Under the pieces are notes generated by a model, which saw nothing but the letters and a program-made list of their open reading frames with translations, was not told the DNA's origin and did no database searches. The translations under genes and the position numbers were made by a program. From assembly GCF_000807925.1 (NCBI RefSeq), contig NZ_JRVC01000001.1, positions 248,001 to 312,000 of the forward strand: a stretch of 64,000 nucleotides of DNA. The letters are read 5' to 3'. The first letter of the stretch is position 1, and each line of letters starts with the position of its first letter. This DNA comes from Novosphingobium subterraneum. Lineage in GTDB: Bacteria; Pseudomonadota; Alphaproteobacteria; Sphingomonadales; Sphingomonadaceae. Positions 9,477-18,192 of this stretch are shown here, one piece after another.

Positions 9477-10042
9477 GCGAGTTTTTCCTGCACCTCATGC
9501 GGCATGGCGAGCCCATCCACCCCGGTCTGCTTCTCGGAAGGACCGATGCGCCTACGACGCCCGAGGGCGTCGCATCATGCGTGGCACAGGTCGAGGAACT
9601 GTCGTTCCAGTCGATTGTATGTTCCGATCTCCAGCGCTCGGCAGAGGCAGCAAGAGCTATCGCCGATCCAAGAGGGCTGCACCCGATCCTCGACTCACGG
9701 TGGCGCGAACTGGACTTCGGCGACTGGGACGGTCTGGCACCCGCTAAGGTCGACAGTGCCGCGATCAGCGCGTTCTGGGACGACCCGGACGCCAATCCGC
9801 CACCCGGTGGTGAGCGCTGGTCTGCTCTGGTTTCGCGCGTGGAAGCGGCCTTGGCCGCAATCCCGCCGCAAGACACGCTGGTCGTAACGCATGGCGGAGC
9901 AATCCGGGCTGCGCTGGCCAGCCTGTTCGGCTTCGGACAGCGGCAGGTCTGGGCGTTTGACCTTCCCTATGCCGCGCTGATCAGCCTGCGGGTCTGGCCG
10001 GGAACGCCGCGCTCAGCCCAGATCGCGGGCCTTTGGACATGA
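9473..10042 (+). CDS. cobC: Alpha-ribazole phosphatase (histidine phosphatase family)
   Basis: A 189-residue phosphoglycerate-mutase-like protein. The catalytic RHGEP lies near the N-terminus and the second histidine in VTHGGAIRAAL. The position between cobT and cobS supports removal of the phosphate from alpha-ribazole 5'-phosphate or adenosylcobalamin phosphate. A general histidine phosphatase is the alternative. The start overlaps the cobT stop (ATGA). Confidence 0.85.
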   Translation: MSEFFLHLMRHGEPIHPGLLLGRTDAPTTPEGVASCVAQVEELSFQSIVCSDLQRSAEAARAIADPRGLHPILDSRWRELDFGDWDGLAPAKVDSAAISAFWDDPDANPPPGGERWSALVSRVEAALAAIPPQDTLVVTHGGAIRAALASLFGFGQRQVWAFDLPYAALISLRVWPGTPRSAQIAGLWT

Positions 10043-10055
10043 AGCGCCCGATCGC

Positions 10056-10772
10056 ATGAAAGGCTTCCTCATCGCACTCCAGTTCCTCACCCGTTTGCCG
10101 ACACCCCGGCTCACGGTTTCTGCCGAGGAATTCGCCCAGTCCATGCGCTGGTTTCCAGCTGCTGGGCTGGTGATTGGCCTTATCGTTGCCGGGGCCGCCT
10201 GGGTTGGAGCAAGGACCGATCCCTGGACCGGAGCCCTTGCCGCCTTGATCGCCTGGGTTCTCGTCACCGGAGCCCTTCACCTGGACGGTCTGGGAGATAT
10301 GGCCGATGCCAGCGGCGCGGCCCACAAGGACCGCGAGCGGCTCCTGGCCGTCCTGGCAGATCCGCATGTCGGCAGCTTCGGCGTAACGGCCATCACCATG
10401 CAACTGCTGACCAAGCTCGTGCTGCTGCATGGCATGATCGAGCACAGCCAGTTTCTGGCACTGATCTGGGTGCCGGTCGCCGCGCGCATCGCGCCGCTGG
10501 CATGGACCTTGTTGCTATCGCCGTTGCACGATGGCCTTGGTGCGCGCTTTCGGGGCGCGATCAGGCCGATCGATCTGGCGCTGTGGGCCGCAGTACTTCT
10601 CGCCACCACGGTGGCGTTTCCTGCATTGCTCATTGCGGTTCCTGCTGCGGCACTATGGGGCCTGTGGATCAAGCGCGCTATTGGCGGCATCTCGGGCGAT
10701 GGACACGGCGCCGGAATTGAACTGATCGAGGCGGCGCTGCTGCTGGCGCTTGTCGTGATGGCGGCCGCATGA
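10056..10772 (+). CDS. cobS: Adenosylcobinamide-GDP ribazoletransferase
   Basis: A 238-residue membrane enzyme joining alpha-ribazole to adenosylcobinamide-GDP (CobV in Pseudomonas naming). The acidic motif HLDGLGDMADA binds Mg2+, and several hydrophobic helices follow, with GDGHGAG near the end. It starts 13 bases after the phosphatase gene, one of the few non-overlapping junctions in the cluster, and its stop overlaps the cobD start. Confidence 0.93.
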   Translation: MKGFLIALQFLTRLPTPRLTVSAEEFAQSMRWFPAAGLVIGLIVAGAAWVGARTDPWTGALAALIAWVLVTGALHLDGLGDMADASGAAHKDRERLLAVLADPHVGSFGVTAITMQLLTKLVLLHGMIEHSQFLALIWVPVAARIAPLAWTLLLSPLHDGLGARFRGAIRPIDLALWAAVLLATTVAFPALLIAVPAAALWGLWIKRAIGGISGDGHGAGIELIEAALLLALVVMAAA

Positions 10773-11758
10773 CCCGCGATCGCTGGACATGGCACGGCGG
10801 CGGCCTCTCTGCGGCCCGCGCGCATTTCGGCGACGATGCGCGTGGTTGGATCGATTTTTCCACCGGGATCAATCCGCATGTCTGGCACGGTGCAGGGGCG
10901 GTGGAGATCGATTGGCGTGCCCTGCCAGACGAAATGGCCCTGCGCGCGCTGGAGCAAGCGGCCGCCGCCAGCTTCGGGTGTCATGCCGATCATGTCTGCG
11001 CGGTGCCAGGCACCGAAGTTGGCCTTCGCCTCGCCGGCAGGGTGCTGGGCGATGACGTCTGCCACGCCGTTCCATCCTATCGCACCCACGGCGAGATGGC
11101 GGCCTCCAGCCATCCCGTAACGCTTGGCAATCTGGCGCTGGCCGATGGATCAAGCCTGATCCTTGCCAACCCCAACAACCCGGATGGCGTCCTGCTTTCT
11201 CGGGAAGCCTTGAGCGATCTTCTGGTGCGGCGTGGTCGGAAAGGGTGGCTGGTAATCGACGAAGCCTTTGCAGACTGCCACCCCGACCACAGTTTCGCCG
11301 ACCAAGTTGATGATCGGCACAGACTCCTGATCTTTCGGTCCTTCGGGAAATTCTTTGGCCTCGCCGGATTGCGGCTCGGTTTTGTGCTGGGCCCTCGTCC
11401 GATCCTGGCGAGTCTGCGTAAGCAGCTAGGTGCCTGGCCGGTCTCGGCGGCTGCGATCGCCATCGGCACCCGCGCCTATCAGGATATCGCCTGGCAGGAC
11501 GCGATGCGGGAGCGCCTCATCGCCGAGGCCACCAGCTTCGATCAGCGCTTGGCCTCGTTCGGTTTGTTGGCAAGCGGCGCATGCCCACTCTTCCGGCTGA
11601 TAACGACGCCGGACGCGTCACACCTGTTTGAACGTCTTGCCCGGGCTGCGATCCTCAGCCGCCCCTTCGCCGATAAACCGGATTGGTTACGCTTTGGCCT
11701 GCCCGCCAACGACGAGGCGATGGAGCGTCTCTGTGCCGTGCTCGAAGACCATGGCTGA
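10769..11758 (+). CDS. cobD: Threonine-phosphate decarboxylase-type PLP enzyme
   Basis: A 329-residue fold-type I aminotransferase-like protein (CobC in Pseudomonas naming). NPNNPDG and RSFGKFFGLAGLRLGF are visible, with the PLP lysine at Lys194. It supplies (R)-1-amino-2-propanol phosphate for the nucleotide loop. The N-terminal HGGGLSAAR and the STGINPH motif are typical of the cobalamin branch, as opposed to histidinol-phosphate aminotransferase. Confidence 0.9.
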   Translation: MTRDRWTWHGGGLSAARAHFGDDARGWIDFSTGINPHVWHGAGAVEIDWRALPDEMALRALEQAAAASFGCHADHVCAVPGTEVGLRLAGRVLGDDVCHAVPSYRTHGEMAASSHPVTLGNLALADGSSLILANPNNPDGVLLSREALSDLLVRRGRKGWLVIDEAFADCHPDHSFADQVDDRHRLLIFRSFGKFFGLAGLRLGFVLGPRPILASLRKQLGAWPVSAAAIAIGTRAYQDIAWQDAMRERLIAEATSFDQRLASFGLLASGACPLFRLITTPDASHLFERLARAAILSRPFADKPDWLRFGLPANDEAMERLCAVLEDHG

Positions 11759-12704
11759 ACCGTTCGCGCTCATGGCCCTGGTGCTGGATGCTGCCATTGG
11801 CTGGCCTGGCGCGCTGTATCGCCGTGTCGGACATCCGGTCGGCCTGTTTGCCCGGATCATCAATGCCTGCGAAGGCGCATGGAACCGGCCAACTCACTCA
11901 GACGGCATACGCAAGACGCTCGGCGTCATGACCGTTCTGATACTGCTGGTGCTGACAATCGGGGCTGGACTTGGCCTTACCGCGCTCGCCCGGCACCTGC
12001 TGGGCTCATGCTGGTGGCTTGGTGCCGCAGCACTGGCCTGGCCCGCTCTGGCCCAACGCAGCCTCTACGATCATGTTCTTCCCATCGCAGTCGCACTGGA
12101 GCAGAATGATCTCGAAAGTGCGCGCCATGCCGTCTCCATGATCGTCGGGCGTGATACCGACACCCTTGATCGCGCGGGTGTGGCACGAGCTGCAATCGAA
12201 AGTCTGGCCGAAAGCTTTTGCGACGGCATCGCCGCGCCGCTGTTCTGGCTGGTTATCGGCGGCCTGCCCGGCGTCTGGGCCTACAAGGCGATCAATACGG
12301 CAGACAGCCTGATCGGCCATAAGGAAGCGCGCTGGCGCGCCTTTGGGTGGGCTGCGGCGCGCACGGACGATGTGATGAACCTGCTGCCGGCTCGGCTTGG
12401 CGGCGTCGTGGTATGTCTTGCCGGCGGCGGAGGGTGGGCCACGCTGTGGCGCGATCACCGCCGCCACGCCTCACCCAATGCAGGCTGGACCGAGGCGGCC
12501 ATGGCGGGCGCGCTAGATCTCGCGCTCGCGGGACCAGTGTCCTACGATGGTGTGACCCATGCCAAGGACTGGATCGGCAGCGGGCGGCGCGATGCTGGCG
12601 CTGCTGACGTCAGGCGCGCTTTGCGCATTTATGTCCGCGCCTGCCTGTTGCTCTGGGCCATCGTGGCCGCTCTCACCTGGAAGGATATCGTATGGGCGCT
12701 CTGA
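11751..12704 (+). CDS. cbiB: Adenosylcobinamide-phosphate synthase, membrane protein
   Basis: A 317-residue integral membrane protein attaching the aminopropanol linker to adenosylcobyric acid. It starts [23 protein letters not shown], the family D-x-x-(W/G)-P-x-HP signature, and contains [11 protein letters not shown] and [10 protein letters not shown]. The ATG overlaps the cobD 3' end by 8 bases and the 3' end overlaps cobQ by 13 bases, so start and stop sites are interleaved. Confidence 0.93.
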   Translation: MAEPFALMALVLDAAIGWPGALYRRVGHPVGLFARIINACEGAWNRPTHSDGIRKTLGVMTVLILLVLTIGAGLGLTALARHLLGSCWWLGAAALAWPALAQRSLYDHVLPIAVALEQNDLESARHAVSMIVGRDTDTLDRAGVARAAIESLAESFCDGIAAPLFWLVIGGLPGVWAYKAINTADSLIGHKEARWRAFGWAAARTDDVMNLLPARLGGVVVCLAGGGGWATLWRDHRRHASPNAGWTEAAMAGALDLALAGPVSYDGVTHAKDWIGSGRRDAGAADVRRALRIYVRACLLLWAIVAALTWKDIVWAL

Positions 12705-14155
12705 TGTTGCAGGGCACGGGTTCCGATGTCGGGAAATCGGTGCTGGTTGCCGGGCTGTGCCGCGCCCTTGCCAATCGCGGGCTGAGCGTTCGCCCGTTCA
12801 AGCCCCAGAACATGTCGAACAATGCTGCGGTTACCGTCGATGGCGGCGAGATCGGCCGCGCCCAGGCTTTGCAGGCTCTAGCATGCCGGGTCGAACCGCA
12901 CACCGACATGAACCCGGTACTGCTCAAGCCTCAGGCCGACCACACATCGCAATTGGTCGTTCACGGCAAGGTCCGCGGCACGCTGGGCGGTGGCAATTTC
13001 CGGCACAAGCGTGGCGAACTGCTGCCCGAGGTCATGGAAAGCTGGCACCGGCTGCAGGCGCAGTGCGATGTCGTCGTGGTTGAAGGCGCCGGCTCGCCGG
13101 CGGAGATCAACCTGCGGGCAGGCGACATCGCCAACATGGGCTTTGCCCGTGCTGCCGGTGTGCCAGTCGTGCTGGTCGGCGATATCGATCGCGGCGGCGT
13201 CATTGCTGCGCTCGTTGGCACGAGGGCGGTATTGGACCCGGACGACGCGGCGATGATCCGGGGTTTTCTCATCAACAAGTTTCGCGGCGATCCGGCGCTC
13301 TTTGCCGACGGTTATCGGCAGATCGAGGCGCTTTCGGGCTGGCGAGGCTATGGCGTGGTGCCCTGGCTGCGCGCCACTGCCCATTTGCCAAGCGAAGATG
13401 CGGTCGTGCTTGAACGAACCGCACGCGAAACCGCCGGTCGCCTGAAAATCGCCTGCCCGATCATCCCCCGGATCGCCAATTTTGACGATCTCGATCCGAT
13501 CAAAGCGGAAAGCTCGGTCGAACTGGTCATGGTACCGCCAGGCCAGCCCATCCCCGGTGATTGTGCGCTGATCGTCCTGCCCGGATCAAAAGCCACGATC
13601 GCTGATATGAAGGCGATGCGCGAACAAGGCTGGGACATTGATATCCTTGCGCATCATCGGCGCGGTGGAAAGGTCCTGGGCATCTGCGGCGGCTATCAGA
13701 TGCTCGGCCGCCGCATCGCCGATCCGGAAGGGATCGAGGGACCACCTGAAGATATCCCCGGTCTGGGTCTGCTGGATGTCGAAACGGTCCTGACCGGAGA
13801 TAAGGCGCTGCGCCAGGTTGCAGGCACTGCGCTCGATCAAGCCTTCACCGGCTTTGAAATGCACATGGGCGTGACCAGCGGTCCCGATTGCCGTCACCCC
13901 TTTGCGCTGCTCGGCGAAGGGCGGCCCGACGGCGCAACCAGTGCAGACAGGCAAGTCACGGGCACTTACGTCCACGGAGCATTTGCCAGCACGGCGCTGC
14001 GTTCAGCTCTGCTCGGCATGCTCGGCGCGCAGTCGGACGGGATCGACCATGATGCGAAGGTGGATGACGCGCTCAATGCGATCGCGGCTGAGCTTGAACA
14101 TCATCTCGATGTGGATGGTTTGTTGAAACTCGCAATGGGGAAAGACGATGCGTAG
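12692..14155 (+). CDS. cobQ: Cobyric acid synthase
   Basis: A 487-residue amidotransferase that amidates the b, d, e and g side chains. The N-terminal nucleotide loop is GTGSDVGKS followed by [10 protein letters not shown]. The C-terminal glutaminase domain has [10 protein letters not shown] with Cys332 and a YVHG motif near the end. The length matches CbiP/CobQ. The last 8 bases overlap the next gene. Confidence 0.95.
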   Translation: MGALMLQGTGSDVGKSVLVAGLCRALANRGLSVRPFKPQNMSNNAAVTVDGGEIGRAQALQALACRVEPHTDMNPVLLKPQADHTSQLVVHGKVRGTLGGGNFRHKRGELLPEVMESWHRLQAQCDVVVVEGAGSPAEINLRAGDIANMGFARAAGVPVVLVGDIDRGGVIAALVGTRAVLDPDDAAMIRGFLINKFRGDPALFADGYRQIEALSGWRGYGVVPWLRATAHLPSEDAVVLERTARETAGRLKIACPIIPRIANFDDLDPIKAESSVELVMVPPGQPIPGDCALIVLPGSKATIADMKAMREQGWDIDILAHHRRGGKVLGICGGYQMLGRRIADPEGIEGPPEDIPGLGLLDVETVLTGDKALRQVAGTALDQAFTGFEMHMGVTSGPDCRHPFALLGEGRPDGATSADRQVTGTYVHGAFASTALRSALLGMLGAQSDGIDHDAKVDDALNAIAAELEHHLDVDGLLKLAMGKDDA

Positions 14156-14654
14156 CCTGTTCGTGATTGGCGGAGCGCGCTCGGGCAAGAGCCGCTATGC
14201 ACAGGCCAGAGCCGAGGCGACCGGCCTGTCGCCAGTCTTCATCGCTACGGCTCAAGCTTTCGACGAGGAAATGCGCAACCGTATCGTTCGGCACCAGGCG
14301 GATCGCGGCGTGGAATGGGAAACGGTCGAGGCCCCCCTTAAACTTGCGGAAGCGATCGAGTTGCATGCCTCACCCGACCGGGTCTTGCTGGTGGACTGCC
14401 TCACGCTATGGGTGACCAATCTCCTGATCGGCGATCACGATATCCCGGCGGCAGTCCGCACACTCATTGAGACCATCACGGTTGCGCAAGGGACCCTCAT
14501 ACTCGTCAGCAATGAGGTCGGATTGGGCATCGTCCCGGAAAACCAGTTGGCGCGCCGGTTTCGGGATGAGGCCGGGTTTCTTCATCAACGTGTCGCGGCT
14601 TGCGCGAACGAGGTGCAGTTGCTGTGCGCTGGCTTGAATTTGCAGTTCAAATGA
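14148..14654 (+). CDS. cobU: Adenosylcobinamide kinase / guanylyltransferase
   Basis: A 168-residue bifunctional enzyme (CobP in Pseudomonas naming) that phosphorylates adenosylcobinamide and adds GMP. It has the P-loop [24 protein letters not shown], and RIVRHQADR carrying the histidine in the position of the guanylated one. It is the last gene of the cluster: the next 359 bases carry no recognisable cobalamin gene, and the style changes from overlapping to separated genes. Confidence 0.94.
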   Translation: MRSLFVIGGARSGKSRYAQARAEATGLSPVFIATAQAFDEEMRNRIVRHQADRGVEWETVEAPLKLAEAIELHASPDRVLLVDCLTLWVTNLLIGDHDIPAAVRTLIETITVAQGTLILVSNEVGLGIVPENQLARRFRDEAGFLHQRVAACANEVQLLCAGLNLQFK

Positions 14655-15013
14655 AAATGTCCCATTGTATTAATGGCATATTTGGAATTCAAATTGCGCG
14701 AGAGCCGGCCAGAAAGACCGCCAGAAGCTGGATCATGGCGCTGCCCATGGCGATGGTTGGCTGCCCGGTTTGGAAGGCGTTCATAACGTTGATGCGGCTT
14801 GTCGGGACATCTTTTTCCGCGACGAGAGTGCCTATCTGGTGGCGGAAAACTCTAGACCCAAGCGGTTCAAAGTTGGGTAGCAGTGCAACTTGGCGTCGGA
14901 CTCTGCTCAAAATCGGTTACATTTCAGACCACCGTCACGGTGTATGTGCGCGCGGTAAGTGTCGCGGTGGCTCCCTTGGTCCTTGGGGCACCGCGTTTCA
15001 GCCTGAACCTAGG
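14655..15013. other. Boundary spacer between B12 cluster and recombinase
   Basis: This 359-base stretch lies between the cobU stop and the convergent recombinase gene. The first part is AT-richer than its surroundings. No clear hairpin terminator was found. A weak minus-strand frame at 14689-14910 (73 codons) ends in a hydrophobic tail (AMIQLLAVFLAGSRAI) and might be the end of a decayed membrane protein, but I do not recognise it and no start with a ribosome site is evident. Confidence 0.4.
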
Positions 15014-16024
15014 CTAGAGAAAGCTCTTGCCAGCGTGGTTCTCAAACAAAGCCGCATCTCGGACATAGCCAAGCAGCACCTCCACCTTTTTCTGTCGCGA
15101 GACCTCCTGCATTTTTGGCAGTGAAGCACCAGCCTTCGCAGCTTCGGTCAGGAATCCCGATCGAAGCGAGTGCGCCCCGACCGCAGCCGGATCGAGACCG
15201 ACCTTCTCGGCGTAGCGCTGGATCAGGCGAGCAACCGAGCGATCTGACATGGGCTCCTTCGTCATCAAGCCCTGAGCATCGGTTCGATAGAAAAGGGGCC
15301 CCGCCTCCCCTCCCCTGACGCTCAGCCATTCGTTGAGGCGGGGACCGGGCTTGAGCACCTTGCCCGACGGAACTGCGATGACCTGCCCCTCCCCCTCCTG
15401 GTCGGTCTTCGAGTGCCGGATCGTCAGCTTGAGCCCTTCGCGCACGAGCTCGAGATCGGCGAGCTGCAGAGCGACCAGCTCCGAGCGCCGAAGTGCTGCT
15501 GCAAGGCCCAGCGCCATGACCGCACGGTCACGGATTGCCCTCGGGCTCGATCCTTCTGCAGCCGCAATCATCCGCGCCAGATCGGCCGCCAGAATGGCGC
15601 TCTTCTTGCGTGTCGGCCGTGCGCGCTGCTCGCGCCGAATGCCGGCGAGCGTATCGGCGATGACATCGCGGGGATCACGGTGCTGCGGCGCCACGTGCCC
15701 CGCCTGCCTGTGGTGCCAGGCAATGGCAGCAAGGTGCCGCCCGATCGTACTGTCCGCCCTCCCCGCTTGAGCCAGTGACGCCAGCCAGGTTGCAACCACC
15801 TCGGGCATCGCGGGCATGGGCTCAAGGTCGCGCGTCCAGCACCATTCTTCGAACTGCCGCCAGTCGCTGTCATAGGCGCGGACGGTGTTCGCGGCCTTGG
15901 ATCGCGCCCTGTAGGAACGGGCGGCCTCGATTTCGGCGGCGAGCTGCGGAGGGATTGCCTGTCCGAGCGAGACGAGGCCCTCATCGATCGGCACCTCAAC
16001 GATCAGCCCGGTGCCGTCAGCCAA
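15014..16024 (-). CDS. Tyrosine site-specific recombinase (integrase)
   Basis: A 336-residue XerC/D-like recombinase. A SAM-like DNA-binding N-domain (about residues 30-120) precedes the catalytic domain. Arg179/180 lies in ALRRSEL, a lysine in HSK at 206, the HSLR box has His285 and Arg288, and Tyr320 is the likely nucleophile in LLGYVR. The second histidine position is not conserved (SRQKK). It lies convergent to the B12 cluster and beside rep/par genes, so it may resolve plasmid multimers or have mobilised the cluster. Confidence 0.85.
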   Translation of the reverse strand: MADGTGLIVEVPIDEGLVSLGQAIPPQLAAEIEAARSYRARSKAANTVRAYDSDWRQFEEWCWTRDLEPMPAMPEVVATWLASLAQAGRADSTIGRHLAAIAWHHRQAGHVAPQHRDPRDVIADTLAGIRREQRARPTRKKSAILAADLARMIAAAEGSSPRAIRDRAVMALGLAAALRRSELVALQLADLELVREGLKLTIRHSKTDQEGEGQVIAVPSGKVLKPGPRLNEWLSVRGGEAGPLFYRTDAQGLMTKEPMSDRSVARLIQRYAEKVGLDPAAVGAHSLRSGFLTEAAKAGASLPKMQEVSRQKKVEVLLGYVRDAALFENHAGKSFL

Positions 16025-16133
16025 AGCGCCTCTCCTTCATGCTCGATCGCGCCGCTGGTTTCTTCGGCGTTCTGCCCTTGGGAGAGCGGCGGCGTCGCAG
16101 CGGATTTGAGGCACTCTATATAGATTGTCGTGT

Positions 16134-16208
16134 TGTCCGTGAAGGGTTCTTATCGGACAGCAAATCAACCGTACAAGCTGGGTATACTTTTTAGGCCGTT
16201 CATATACT
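16134..16208. promoter_or_regulatory. Divergent control region upstream of the recombinase and winged-helix genes
   Basis: Between the divergent genes lies an inverted repeat TGTCCG (16134-16139) and CGGACA (16154-16159) with a 14-base gap. Two direct TATACT words follow at 16183-16188 and 16203-16208, 20 bases apart, either of which could be a -10 box for the plus-strand gene. This could be the operator of the winged-helix protein or a recombinase site; sequence alone does not decide. Confidence 0.35.
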
Positions 16209-16217
16209 ATTTGCCCG

Positions 16218-17165
16218 ATGGCGCCTTACCCTCCCCCTTGGCAACTGACCCTTGCGCGGATCGAAGGCGCCCTCCCCTTCATCTCGCCGGAGCTCGCCGA
16301 GTGTCTGGCGATGGCCTCATTGCGGCGTCTTTGGCGCGTGCATGTTCGAGACTATCCCTTTGATAATCTAGGAATCGCACACAACCCGGGCATTAATGCG
16401 AGCGAACTTGTCCGATCATGGTACTCGGAGGAGCGGCGGCAATTTCTGTCGTGGATCGGCCGACGTGCGTCCCCTGTCCTCGCCAAGGCTGCCAGGCAGG
16501 TGCTGGCAGCCAAATGCCAGACCGAAGGCTTCACCGAGGCCTACACACCCGCAGACAATGCGCTCGCGCGGCTCGACGCTCTGCTCCCCAGCAGGGATCC
16601 CGACGGCACGCTGATCGAGTGGCTTGAGGAACTGCGAACCGAGGAATTCGACTTTTTCGAAGGCGGCAGCGAAATGGTCCAGGTCGGCGGGTTCGCAATC
16701 ACGCGTTCGGCGCCGCGTGGCGCGGCCTGGGCTGCCTCATTGGCTGCGGCCATCAGGCCCCACCTTTTTGGGTTGGGCTCGGCCCCGCTGGCGCTTGCAG
16801 GCATCATGCCGCGGGCCTTGTTCCGCGAATTCCACGAAGAACCCCTGCCCGCCCTTCTCCGTTCAGCGCTTCAGACGGCCACTGACAATGCCGCGGCCGA
16901 TTTGCGGGTGATGCGAGAGGCTGTCACTTTGGCCGACAAGCAGCTGGCCGGTCGGCTGTATGCCTCCTCAACCGCTCCGCAGGCGTGGCGCATGATCGTC
17001 AGCCTTGGTCCCCTTACCAGAGCGGAGCTTGCCAGATGCCTAGGCGTGACAAAGCGAACCGCTTCGCAATCGGTGTCCTCATTGCAGGAGGCAGGCATGG
17101 TGCGCTTGCGCGAGACCGATAGTGCTATTGTACCGGCCAATGCTGATCTAGTACCGCGCGAATAG
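16218..17165 (+). CDS. Uncharacterised protein with C-terminal winged helix
   Basis: 315 residues. The first 200 residues match no family I can name. The C-terminal part (about residues 255-305) reads as a winged helix-turn-helix, with a GVTKRTASQSVSSLQEAGMV recognition-helix pattern. Similar two-part proteins sit beside rep genes on rhizobial and sphingomonad plasmids, so a role in replicon control or silencing is possible. Its 3' end overlaps the convergent parB 3' end by 41 bases. Confidence 0.65.
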   Translation: MAPYPPPWQLTLARIEGALPFISPELAECLAMASLRRLWRVHVRDYPFDNLGIAHNPGINASELVRSWYSEERRQFLSWIGRRASPVLAKAARQVLAAKCQTEGFTEAYTPADNALARLDALLPSRDPDGTLIEWLEELRTEEFDFFEGGSEMVQVGGFAITRSAPRGAAWAASLAAAIRPHLFGLGSAPLALAGIMPRALFREFHEEPLPALLRSALQTATDNAAADLRVMREAVTLADKQLAGRLYASSTAPQAWRMIVSLGPLTRAELARCLGVTKRTASQSVSSLQEAGMVRLRETDSAIVPANADLVPRE

Positions 17166-18144
17166 CCTCTTCGGCTTCCTGCCGCGTCGCACCACCCTTG
17201 TTCAGCAAGGTAATGCGGACACCCTTGCGATCAGCACCCTCAATCCGAAGTACAGGCTGGCCAACCGCATTCGCGACGGTCTCGGCCTTTCCTGACTTCT
17301 TGGGGGTTCCTGACTTCTTGGGGGGATCAGCCGCGAGTGAAAGCGCCTTGATCACCTCGAGGACTGATGGCGAATGGTTCGTCCGTTCCCGTTCTGCGGC
17401 AAGCCGCGCTGCCTCCCGGAAGGCCCTCTCCTTCCGATCTTCTGGCTTCATGAGCGCCTTGAGTGCGATCGCATTGCGAATTCCGAGCTCATGCGGATTA
17501 GCAAAGGCTCTGGTCAACTCCTCGGGCAGGCGGGCCAGATCGAGATAGCGTGTGAGCCAGCTTTCGGACACTTTGAGCCGTTCGGCCATCGTCTTCTGAC
17601 GACCCTCGTAGTAGGCCGACAATGCCCGGAGATAGTCCTTCGCGCGCTCGAAATCGGTTAGGTCGTCCCGTGCGCGGTTCTCGAGATCTGCGAGCCTGAA
17701 AGCCTCCTCATCGCCAATCTCGCGCACGTCGACGAGGAACTTGAAGTCTGGGTAGTTGTGCGTCCGCAGCCAGCTGACCGACCAGTGTCGCCTCGCCCCG
17801 CAGATGACCTCGAAATCATAGCCATCTTCGCCCGACAGGCGACGGACAATAGCCGGGATCTCTTGCCGCCCTTGGGCCTTGATGCTCTCGATCAAGTCTG
17901 CGCAGCGTTCCTCATTGAGGAGCGCGTAGTCGCGATTGTGGCCAGCCCACATCCGGCACCTTGCTGGATCAACGAGCTCATGCGTGCGCGAGACAATCGC
18001 ACCGGAAGCGAGATCGGCCAAACGGTTTGATCGCCCGGTAAGCACATTCGACGCGATGCTCGATCGACGCGGCGCGGCGGAATCCTCGGTCAGATCGATC
18101 CCGGCTGCCAAGTCGGCGGCAAAACCGCTGTTCTTCCTACTCAT
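17125..18144 (-). CDS. parB: ParB-family plasmid partition protein
   Basis: 339 residues. The N-terminal ParB nuclease-like domain contains EVICGARRHW (the G-x-R-R-x-x-A/W box) and DLENRARDDLTDFERAKDY. It is followed by a helix-turn-helix (KVSESWLTRYLDLARL) and a Lys-rich linker with a duplicated KKSGTPKKSG. It should bind a centromere site and work with the ParA encoded upstream. It lies downstream of rep and parA on the same strand, and a long palindrome stands between parA and parB. Confidence 0.9.
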   Translation of the reverse strand: MSRKNSGFAADLAAGIDLTEDSAAPRRSSIASNVLTGRSNRLADLASGAIVSRTHELVDPARCRMWAGHNRDYALLNEERCADLIESIKAQGRQEIPAIVRRLSGEDGYDFEVICGARRHWSVSWLRTHNYPDFKFLVDVREIGDEEAFRLADLENRARDDLTDFERAKDYLRALSAYYEGRQKTMAERLKVSESWLTRYLDLARLPEELTRAFANPHELGIRNAIALKALMKPEDRKERAFREAARLAAERERTNHSPSVLEVIKALSLAADPPKKSGTPKKSGKAETVANAVGQPVLRIEGADRKGVRITLLNKGGATRQEAEEAIRAVLDQHWPVQ

Positions 18145-18162
18145 GCAAGCCTCCCATTAGCA

Positions 18163-18181
18163 GAATTGCACGCGTGCAATT
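18163..18181. promoter_or_regulatory. Palindromic site between parA and parB (copy 1)
   Basis: AATTGCACGCGTGCAATT at 18164-18181 is a perfect 18-base palindrome, 20 bases upstream of the parB start. The same word with one more matching base on each side occurs upstream of parA. I saw no other full copy in the window. Placement at both ends of parA makes it a strong candidate for a ParB-binding centromere-like site or a ParA/ParB operator. Confidence 0.7.
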
Positions 18182-18192
18182 TTCCCAGCGGC

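Noticed and set aside
1..14654. Cobalamin riboswitch or promoter within the B12 cluster
   Set aside because: Genes overlap almost without gaps; no spacer is long enough for a B12 riboswitch, which would be expected left of the window.
14600..15124. Plus-strand frame of 174 codons after cobU
   Set aside because: It starts inside cobU, runs into the recombinase antisense, and has no motif or ribosome site.
15383..15402. CCCTCCCCCTCC tract, a polypurine tract on the minus strand
   Set aside because: It lies within the recombinase gene and encodes its Glu-Gly-Glu-Gly stretch.
16183..16208. Possible Xer/dif-like recombination site made of two TATACT words
   Set aside because: The repeats are direct, not inverted around a 6-8 base centre as in dif; promoter boxes are at least as likely.
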